From NCBI GenBank assembly GCA_027306715.1, contig DAHUZG010000145.1, forward strand, positions 1 to 5,819: 5,819 nucleotides of DNA. The letters run 5' to 3'. This DNA is from Acidimicrobiaceae bacterium (GTDB lineage: Bacteria; Actinomycetota; Acidimicrobiia; Acidimicrobiales; Bog-793). Both the position numbers and the translations under genes were made by a program. Shown here in pieces: positions 1-4,482 of the stretch (position 1 is its first letter; every line of letters starts with the position of its first letter). The notes under the pieces are model-generated. The model worked only from the letters and a program-made list of their open reading frames with translations, was not told where the DNA came from and searched no databases.

Positions 1-92
1 GCTCGCCGAGTCGTCCATCGCACCAGTATGCAGCCCGTCGCTGTGAAGCCGCTGGGAGCTTGCTGAACGCATCATGCCGTTAGCGTCGACGG

Positions 93-134
93 AGTGCCCG
101 GCGCGAGGTGCCCGGCGCAGGGTGCCCGGCGCAG
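93..134 (+). repeat. 14-bp tandem repeat, three copies, in the leader of the SRPBCC gene
   Basis: Two exact copies of GGTGCCCGGCGCAG lie at 107-120 and 121-134. A degenerate copy with three mismatches lies at 93-106. They are followed by a 7-bp doublet GGGTGAC at 144-150 and 151-157. All lie between the likely promoter zone and the start codon at 173, so they would be in the 5' leader if transcription begins upstream. Function is unknown, and replication slippage in GC-rich DNA is a sufficient explanation. Confidence 0.75.
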
Positions 135-161
135 CGCCCAGCCGGGTGACGGGTGACCCCC

Positions 162-167
162 AAGGAG
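162..167 (+). promoter_or_regulatory. Ribosome binding site for the SRPBCC gene
   Basis: AAGGAG lies five bases upstream of the ATG at 173. This is a strong Shine-Dalgarno match and decides the start. The open frame extends back to an ATG at 74, but that start has no such site and its extra residues would be encoded by the tandem repeats. Confidence 0.85.
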
Positions 168-172
168 CGGCG

Positions 173-640
173 ATGTTCGAGTACAGCGACGGCGGCGAGC
201 GACGGGTGTCGGTGACCCGGGTCGTCGCTGCCCCGGCCACAGCGATCTTCGACCTGCTTGCCGACCCGTCCCAGCACCCCCTTCTCGACGGATCGACCAG
301 CGTGATCGCCGTCCGGTCGGCGCCCCGGCGCCTGAGCGCCGGAGCACGGTTCTCGATGAAGATGAACCTCGGCGTCCGGTACTCGATCACGAACACCGTC
401 GTCGAGTTCGAGGAGGGCCGGCGACTGGCATGGCGACACGGGAGCGGGCACCGCTGGGTCTGGCAGCTCGAGCCGGACGGCGACGAGCGGACCGTCGTCA
501 CCGAGAGCTTCGATTGGTCGACAGCGCACACACCCCGGCTGATCGAGCTGCTCGGCTTCCCGCGGCGGAACGCGGCGGGCATGCAGGCCACGCTCGAACG
601 CCTCGAGTCGCTCGTGGCGATCGGCAGCAGCCGCACCTAG
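173..640 (+). CDS. SRPBCC-family (START-like / polyketide cyclase-like) protein
   Basis: A 155-residue protein beginning MFEYSDGG. The N-terminal strand (VSVTRVVAAPATAIFDLLADPSQ, residues about 12-34) is the hallmark opening of the polyketide_cyc2/SRPBCC fold: a strand, then 'APA..IF.LLADPS.H' for the first helices. Next come strands ending in 'GARFSMKMNL', 'SITNTVVEFEEGRRLAWRH', 'WVWQLEPDGDERTVVTESFDWS', and a long C-terminal helix (residues about 125-150). Length matches single-domain members, about 140-160 residues. The fold forms a hydrophobic cavity for a lipid, polyketide or other small ligand. No signal peptide or membrane segment is visible, so it is probably cytoplasmic. No catalytic residues can be assigned, and binding or chaperone-like function is as likely as enzymatic activity. 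The neighbours give no pathway clue. The family call is firm and the substrate is unknown. Confidence 0.88.
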   Translation: MFEYSDGGERRVSVTRVVAAPATAIFDLLADPSQHPLLDGSTSVIAVRSAPRRLSAGARFSMKMNLGVRYSITNTVVEFEEGRRLAWRHGSGHRWVWQLEPDGDERTVVTESFDWSTAHTPRLIELLGFPRRNAAGMQATLERLESLVAIGSSRT

Positions 641-814
641 CCATCGGCGCGCAGACCTCGATCGTCCCAGGTGTGCCAAAAGCGGCGTCGCGAGGGTAGA
701 CAGGTCGACGTGAGACGGGTTTCTGCGCACCTCGAGGGCGCGCTCGGCGGAGGCCTTCTACTCGGTCTCCGACGTAGGCGTCTACGTCTGAGAAGTTGGC
801 CGCGGGCTTTTGCG
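641..814. other. Intergenic region between the SRPBCC gene and the hydrolase
   Basis: An open frame runs through this stretch in the hydrolase frame from a GTG at 671. Its third codon positions contain many A and T bases (for example CAA, AGA, GTT, TCT, CTA, AGT, TTT), unlike the body of the gene. The peptide is arginine-rich without family character. I therefore treat it as non-coding leader. Its notable content is the palindrome at 766-793. Confidence 0.55.
766..793. promoter_or_regulatory. 28-bp near-perfect palindrome, candidate operator or hairpin
   Basis: The arms are 766-777 and 782-793, 12 bp each with one mismatch (C770 against T789), around a 4-base centre. The core GACGTAG-gcgt-CTACGTC (771-788) is exact. 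It lies about 20 bases before the preferred start of the hydrolase, where an operator or an RNA hairpin in the leader would act. No T-run follows, so it is not a classical intrinsic terminator for the upstream gene. The regulator is unknown. Confidence 0.5.
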
Positions 815-1840
815 GTGCCGCCTCGGCAATCGAGGCGTCGCCGCCTTCTCGGGAGCGGCGCCGCCTCTTGGCGGGTAGCGAGCACAACCGCGAGGACAAC
901 GTTGTGCGGGACAGCTCTTCTCCTGGCCGGCACGCTGGCGGTCGTCCCGCCCGCGGCTGCGGGCATGCGGGGAACGCCGGGCGGCACACGCTTCCTGCTC
1001 GCTCTCGGTGACTCGCTCGCCGCCGGCTACCAGCCGACCGACGGCCGCACGCCCCCGCCGGTCGACCCCGCCACCGGGCGCGCCGACCAGGGTTATCCCG
1101 GCAGCTACCCCGCCGATCTCGCCCATCGCTACCGACTTGCACTCGCCGACCTTGCCTGTCCGGGTGAGACGTCGGCGAGCTTCGCCTCAGCGCCAGCCGA
1201 GAAGGCCTGCGCCAACTCCTACCGGCAGTGGTTCGGCGTTACCGACCAGGAGGCGGCCGCGGGCCGCTTTCTGGCCGAGCACCGGGGCAAGGTGGCGCTC
1301 GTGACGATCGACATCGGAGCCAACGACCTCGACGGCTGCGCCACGCCCAAGTCAGTCGACTTCGGCTGCCTCGCGGCCGGCGAGAGGTCGATCGCGACCC
1401 AGGTGCCGAGGATCCTCGCCTTCTTGAAGGCCCACGTCGCCGCCGACGACCCGGGGACGCCGGTCGTCTCGATGAACTACTACGACCCGTTCCTCGCCGC
1501 GGCCTTCGCGCCCGGCGGGGCGAGCGGGGCGGCAGAGGCGACAGCGTCAGTGGGTGGGCTCGAGGCGGTGAACGGCACCCTGCTCGGCATCGACACTCTC
1601 GCCCATGTCCTCGATGCCGATGTGGCGTCGGCCTTCCGGACTGGCAAGGTACTGCCGATGCGCATCTACGGCGGCCGGATCCTGCCGTTGGACGTCGCCA
1701 CGGTCTGCCAGCTCACCTGGATGTGCCCTACCGCGGGAAGCGCTGTTCGCCACCCGGACATCCACCCCCGCACCATCGGCTATGCCGTGATCGAGTCGGC
1801 GTTCACCGACGTGCTGGCCAAGCACCACATACGCCTCTGA
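815..1840 (+). CDS. Secreted SGNH/GDSL-family hydrolase (esterase/lipase type)
   Basis: Read from the GTG at 815 the protein has 341 residues. An Arg-rich n-region (SRRRRLL) and a hydrophobic core (GTALLLAGTLAVV, about residues 32-44) end in PPAAAG, a plausible signal peptide cleaved near residue 49. The SGNH blocks appear in order: LALGDSLAAGY with nucleophile Ser67, CPGETSAS (block II Gly, about 117), DIGANDL (Gly168, Asn170), and PDIHP with catalytic His317. The product probably hydrolyses ester bonds of lipids or acylated carbohydrates outside the cell. Six mature cysteines (115, 132, 175, 185, 298, 304) could form three disulfides, fitting export. The start is uncertain: GTGs at 671 and 710 are also in frame, but the codons before 815 lack the GC-rich third-position bias. 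No good Shine-Dalgarno precedes any candidate. Substrate cannot be read from the sequence. Confidence 0.9.
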   Translation: MPPRQSRRRRLLGSGAASWRVASTTARTTLCGTALLLAGTLAVVPPAAAGMRGTPGGTRFLLALGDSLAAGYQPTDGRTPPPVDPATGRADQGYPGSYPADLAHRYRLALADLACPGETSASFASAPAEKACANSYRQWFGVTDQEAAAGRFLAEHRGKVALVTIDIGANDLDGCATPKSVDFGCLAAGERSIATQVPRILAFLKAHVAADDPGTPVVSMNYYDPFLAAAFAPGGASGAAEATASVGGLEAVNGTLLGIDTLAHVLDADVASAFRTGKVLPMRIYGGRILPLDVATVCQLTWMCPTAGSAVRHPDIHPRTIGYAVIESAFTDVLAKHHIRL

Positions 1841-1895
1841 CACCGCCGGCTCGCCCGCCTCTCGGGCAGCGTCCCTCGCCGTGGGCGATCGTGGT

Positions 1896-1911
1896 TGGTC
1901 CCGGCGGACCA
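1896..1911. terminator. Hairpin between convergent genes, possible terminator
   Basis: TGGTCC-cggc-GGACCA forms a 6-bp stem with a 4-base loop, extendable by one more pair past a mismatch. It sits between the stops of the hydrolase (1840, +) and the PPOX protein (1943, -), where a bidirectional terminator is expected. There is no T-tract on either strand, so termination would have to be of the stem-only or Rho-assisted kind. This is a weak call. Confidence 0.35.
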
Positions 1912-1942
1912 CCGCTGCGCCGCCAGCCCGCGGCCCCGGGGA

Positions 1943-2368
1943 TCAGCCGGACGGCGGACCGCTCACCCGCTCGATCTCGATGCTCACGAGCACGCGCTGC
2001 TCGCGCACCATCGCCGCCCGGAAGCCCTGCCAGTCAGGATGCTCCCCGCCGACCGACCGGTAGAGATCGACGAGCGGCTCGAGCGCGTCGGGCAACGAGA
2101 CAATCGTCGCCCTCCCGTCGATCTGCAGCCACTGCCCGAACCAGGCGTGGGTGACGACGCAGAGCGTCGCCCGTGGATCACGGCGCAGGTTCCGAACCTT
2201 GGCCAGCACCTCGCGAGACGAGACGGCGACATGACCGTCGGCGTCCACGCCGGCGGTCACCGGCGAGCTTTGCAGGGAGCCGTCCCGGCGTCTGGTGACA
2301 AGCACAGCCCGGTGGTGCTCGGCGAGGAAAGCACGCGCCCGATCGACGGGCGCAGCTGGGTCGCTCAC
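1943..2368 (-). CDS. PPOX-class (pyridoxamine 5'-phosphate oxidase-fold) F420/flavin-dependent oxidoreductase
   Basis: A 141-residue protein starting at a GTG (2368-2366 on the - strand) with a strong ribosome binding site. It shows the split-barrel pattern of the Rv1155-like PPOX group: an N-terminal helix (ARAFLAEHH), a strand with 'AVLVTRRRDGSLQSSPV' (residues about 21-37), 'GHVAVSS', then the signature 'AKVRNLRRDPRATLCV' (about 56-71), which helps bind the cofactor phosphate. It ends with a GxA-type strand (QIDGRATIV) and a C-terminal 'RVLVSIEIERV' strand. Length is typical for the single-domain, usually homodimeric group. In actinobacteria many such proteins use deazaflavin F420 to reduce small molecules; others bind FMN or haem, and the cofactor cannot be settled here. 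It faces the hydrolase tail to tail and is transcribed alone. It is cytoplasmic, with no signal peptide. Confidence 0.9.
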   Translation of the reverse strand: MSDPAAPVDRARAFLAEHHRAVLVTRRRDGSLQSSPVTAGVDADGHVAVSSREVLAKVRNLRRDPRATLCVVTHAWFGQWLQIDGRATIVSLPDALEPLVDLYRSVGGEHPDWQGFRAAMVREQRVLVSIEIERVSGPPSG

Positions 2369-2375
2369 TGGTCGT

Positions 2376-2385
2376 CCCCCTCCTC
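2376..2385 (-). promoter_or_regulatory. Ribosome binding site for the PPOX gene
   Basis: On the - strand this reads GAGGAGGGGG, ending seven bases before the GTG start. It is one of the best Shine-Dalgarno matches in the window and fixes the GTG as start. Confidence 0.8.
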
Positions 2386-2395
2386 GCCGTCGGGT

Positions 2396-2419
2396 TCACA
2401 CTTTCTGTGTGATAGTCAC
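2396..2419. promoter_or_regulatory. Overlapping inverted repeats upstream of the PPOX gene, candidate operator
   Basis: TCACAC-TTTCT-GTGTGA (2396-2412) is a perfect 6-bp inverted repeat. It overlaps a second one, GTGA-TAG-TCAC (2409-2419). Both lie in a locally AT-richer patch 28-51 bases upstream of the PPOX start on its own strand, a natural operator position. A further TAGAG-N6-CTCTA (2424-2439) follows. No confident -10/-35 pair was found for either strand, and the binding protein is unknown. Confidence 0.45.
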
Positions 2420-2843
2420 CACGTAGAGTGTCTGCTCTAGCGTCCTCTGCAGCGCCATATGGCACACCTGAGCGTCGCACGGCCCTCTCCGGCTGCACCA
2501 TACTTGTTACATGGCATCGCGGCATGGCGAGCGCGCCCCGGCGTCGGAACAGCACCGCGCCGACAGCGGCACTGCCGAGCGCTGCGCCGAGCTCGCCGGT
2601 GCCGGAGGGGCGCCTCGCGTCGTCCGCTCGCGGCGCGTGCTGCGGCGAGCTTGGCGAGCTGACCGCGGCTGGACGGCCTCGCGGCCGCGACGCCCGCAGG
2701 TGCTCGGGGGCACCCGTCCTGGTACCGCCGAGCTCGAGAACCTGCGCCGGCGACAAACCGCGCCGCCGGGAGCCCGCTGAGCGGATCGGGCGGGCGGTAG
2801 CCGTCGCCGCCGGCTCACGCCCGACGCGGTCTACCCTGCCTCC
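2420..2843. other. Gene-poor region between divergent transcription units
   Basis: Several open frames cross this stretch on both strands, for example 2511-2780 (+, 89 residues) and 2507-2818 (-, 103 residues). All are arginine-rich, lack ribosome binding sites and resemble no family I know. The left part (about 2400-2520) is less GC-rich and holds small palindromes, including GCCATATGGC at 2454-2463. The right part is plain GC-rich sequence. It is best read as a divergent promoter region plus decayed or non-coding DNA. Confidence 0.5.
2832..2837 (+). promoter_or_regulatory. Candidate -10 element for a leaderless transcript
   Basis: TACCCT fits the actinobacterial -10 pattern TANNNT and ends six bases before the ATG at 2844, so transcription would begin at or next to the start codon. 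No Shine-Dalgarno sequence precedes this ATG, which agrees with leaderless translation. The -35 region is not recognisable. Confidence 0.45.
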
Positions 2844-3308
2844 ATGGTCTCTCGCCAGGTGCAGCTGCCCGGGCCGCCGGTCTTCCGGCGTCGCGGGCCC
2901 TGGAACAGCCTTGACAAGATGGTCTCGGTGGTGGCGCTGCTCGTGCCCGGATCGGTCCTCATCGAAGGGGCCCTTTTCACCCCCGTGCTCGTAGGGACCG
3001 GCGTCGGCGCGACCGCCGTGACGGCGGTGTTCCTGCTCGTGCTGTGGTCGCTCGAGACCCGCTCGATCGCGATCGGTGAGGGCTGGCTAGCGGTGCGCTC
3101 TCGCTTGGCGCCGAGCTGGGTCGTCCTCGAGCCGGAGGACATCGTCGAGGTCTCGCCGCGCCGGCTCGTGTCTTCCGGTCTCGCCGTGCGGGTCAGCTCA
3201 GGACCGCCGGTGCTGCTGCGCAAAGGCGAGCTCAGAGCCGGCGTGCTGACAGCGATCCGCGAGTGTCTCGACGTCGCCGTCCCGGCCGGCTGGGAGGCGG
3301 TGTCCTGA
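2844..3308 (+). CDS. Small membrane protein with two helices and a PH-like C-terminal domain, function unknown
   Basis: A 154-residue protein. Residues 1-25 are polar and basic (VFRRRGPWNSLDK). Two hydrophobic helices follow at about 26-45 (MVSVVALLVPGSVLIEGALF) and about 47-69 (ending TAVFLLVLWSL). The soluble part from about 72 reads as short strands, 'SIAIGEGWLAVRSRLAPSWVVLEPEDIVEVSPR', then 'LAVRVSSGPPVLLRKGE' and a final helix. This two-helix-plus-strands plan resembles bacterial PH-domain membrane proteins, where a 'GLxVRSxxxxxxVxxxDIxxV' stretch is common, but I do not recognise the family precisely. Its end overlaps the exchanger gene or touches it at a CTGA junction, so the two are probably co-transcribed and translationally coupled. 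That suggests an accessory or regulatory role for the transporter, which is inference. The ATG at 2844 is the first available; an internal ATG at 2919 would cut into the first helix. Confidence 0.75.
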   Translation: MVSRQVQLPGPPVFRRRGPWNSLDKMVSVVALLVPGSVLIEGALFTPVLVGTGVGATAVTAVFLLVLWSLETRSIAIGEGWLAVRSRLAPSWVVLEPEDIVEVSPRRLVSSGLAVRVSSGPPVLLRKGELRAGVLTAIRECLDVAVPAGWEAVS

Positions 3309-4441
3309 CCTCCGCCCGGTCCGGGCGTGCCGACCCGGGACGGTTCCAGCGCGGCGATCTCGTGCTGCTCGGCTCAGCCGGCGGCCTCAGCTTGGTGTCG
3401 GGGGTGACGCACGCCCTGGCTCCGACGACGATCGCCACATTCGTCATCTCCGGTCTCACCCTCGGAGTGCTCGCCGCTCTAGTCGGACGCTCGGTCGATC
3501 GCCTCGGCGACCGACTCGGCGCCACCGGCACCGGGGTGCTGCAGGGGGGCCTCGGCAACCTGCCGGAGCTGTTCTTCTCGATCTTCGCCCTCCGCGCGCG
3601 GCTCGTCGTGGTCGTGCAGGCGGCGATCGTCGGATCGATCCTGGGGAACCTCCTGCTCGTGCTCGGCGCGGCGTTCGTCGTGGGAGGGGTGCGCCACGGG
3701 GTGCAGCGCTTCTCCGCCGAGGCGGCGCGCAACGCTGCCTTGCTGCTCAGCCTCGCTGTGGCGATCCTTGTCGTGCCGACGGTCTCGTCGCATCTCACCG
3801 TGCCCGCCGGGCGGCACGAGCGGGCGCTCTCCGACGTCGCAGCCGTCGTCCTGCTGGCCGTCCTCGTGCTCGCCTCGGTCTGGTCCTGGCGTGCCTCCCG
3901 GCGACAAGACCCGGCAGCGACAGAGGAGGTGGCCGAGGTCCTCGGTGAGGCGCAAAGGCCCTCGGAGCGGCCCTCGAAGCGATGGCCGCTGCCGCTGGCG
4001 CTCGGAATGCTCGTCGCCGCGAGCCTGCTCGCTGCCCTCGTCTCGGACTGGTTCGTCACCGCCCTGGCCCACTCGCTCGTCGAGCTGCACGTCGGGCAGT
4101 CCTTCGCCGGCCTCGTCATCGTGGCGATCGCCGGCAATGCCGTCGAGCATGTCGTCGGCGTCTCCCTGGCGGCGCAGAACCGCATGGACTACGCCCTCTC
4201 GGCGATCCTGCAGAGCCCGATACAGATAGCCTTCGGACTGCTTCCGGCGCTGGTGCTGCTCTCGTACGCGATCGGGGGCTCGCCGCTCACCCTCGTGCTG
4301 CCGCCGCTTGACCTCATCGTGCTCGTCCTCGGAACGGTGGTGACGGTGATCGTTGTCTTCGACGGTGAGTCGAACTGGCTCGAGGGTGTCGTCCTCATCG
4401 GTCTCTACGTGACGATCGCCCCCGCCTTCTGGTGGGGATAG
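3263..4441 (+). CDS. Calcium/proton exchanger, CaxA/VCX1 (CAX) family
   Basis: A 392-residue polytopic membrane protein. The two inverted alpha-repeats of the CaCA superfamily are clear. Repeat 1 is GVLQGGLGNLPELFFSIFAL (residues about 91-110, with Gly98, Asn99 and Glu102). Repeat 2 is VAIAGNAVEHVVGVSLAAQN (about 287-306, with Gly291, Asn292, Glu295 and His296), followed by the typical MDYAL and QSPIQIAF. The paired GNxxE motifs carry the cation-binding glutamates. About eleven hydrophobic segments flank a cytoplasmic loop at about 208-241 with a modest acidic patch (ATEEVAEVLGEA). The protein exports Ca2+ or another divalent cation in exchange for protons. The GTG at 3263 gives a 46-base overlap with the upstream gene and has no ribosome site. 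A GGGAGG at 3292-3297 is instead placed for a CTG at 3305, which would give 378 residues beginning TSARSGR. The family call is firm; cation specificity and start are not. Confidence 0.92.
   Translation: MSRRRRPGRLGGGVLTSARSGRADPGRFQRGDLVLLGSAGGLSLVSGVTHALAPTTIATFVISGLTLGVLAALVGRSVDRLGDRLGATGTGVLQGGLGNLPELFFSIFALRARLVVVVQAAIVGSILGNLLLVLGAAFVVGGVRHGVQRFSAEAARNAALLLSLAVAILVVPTVSSHLTVPAGRHERALSDVAAVVLLAVLVLASVWSWRASRRQDPAATEEVAEVLGEAQRPSERPSKRWPLPLALGMLVAASLLAALVSDWFVTALAHSLVELHVGQSFAGLVIVAIAGNAVEHVVGVSLAAQNRMDYALSAILQSPIQIAFGLLPALVLLSYAIGGSPLTLVLPPLDLIVLVLGTVVTVIVVFDGESNWLEGVVLIGLYVTIAPAFWWG
3292..3297 (+). promoter_or_regulatory. Ribosome binding site inside the upstream gene's end, pointing to a CTG start
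   Basis: GGGAGG ends seven bases before a CTG at 3305-3307 in the exchanger frame. That CTG overlaps the TGA stop (3306-3308) of the preceding gene as CTGA. The GTG at 3300-3302 is in the wrong frame. The geometry is that of an ATGA-type coupled junction with CTG in place of ATG. Confidence 0.5.
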
Positions 4442-4455
4442 GCCGCAGCTGCGGC
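4442..4455. terminator. Perfect 14-bp palindrome between convergent genes, possible terminator
   Basis: GCCGCAGCTGCGGC begins immediately after the exchanger stop codon and lies 28 bases beyond the stop of the converging kinase gene. As RNA it can form a five-pair stem with a four-base loop from either strand. There is no T-run. Position supports a shared terminator; the sequence alone is weak. Confidence 0.4.
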
Positions 4456-4482
4456 ACAGCTCGACGCGCCGCCCCGAGCGCG

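Larger units (their letters stand above)
1..172. other. Leading region without a defensible gene
   Basis: All three + frames hit stops early (TGA at 44-46, TGA at 64-66 and TAG at 88-90), so at most the last few codons of an upstream gene could be present, and no frame is convincing. The stretch immediately before the first real gene is made of short GC-rich repeats. A weak TAGCGT hexamer at 81-86 could be a -10 element for the gene at 173, but no good -35 accompanies it. Confidence 0.4.

Noticed and set aside
1934..1941. CCCCGGGG palindrome next to the PPOX stop
   Set aside because: It is short, GC-only and explained by base composition.
1228..2154. 308-residue + strand open frame across the hydrolase and the PPOX gene
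   Set aside because: It is out of frame with the SGNH motifs on the same strand and antisense to the PPOX protein. Its composition is typical of a shadow.
2178..2756. 192-residue - strand open frame overlapping the PPOX gene
   Set aside because: It overlaps a confidently identified gene on the same strand in another frame and has an arginine/serine-rich shadow composition.
2511..2780. 89-residue + strand open frame in the gene-poor region
   Set aside because: About a fifth of its residues are Arg, it has no ribosome binding site and no recognisable motif. Open frames of this size are common in DNA this rich in GC.
3232..4185. 317-residue - strand open frame opposite the exchanger
   Set aside because: The Arg/Thr/Ser-rich sequence is the antisense of a clear CAX transporter with both alpha-repeat motifs.
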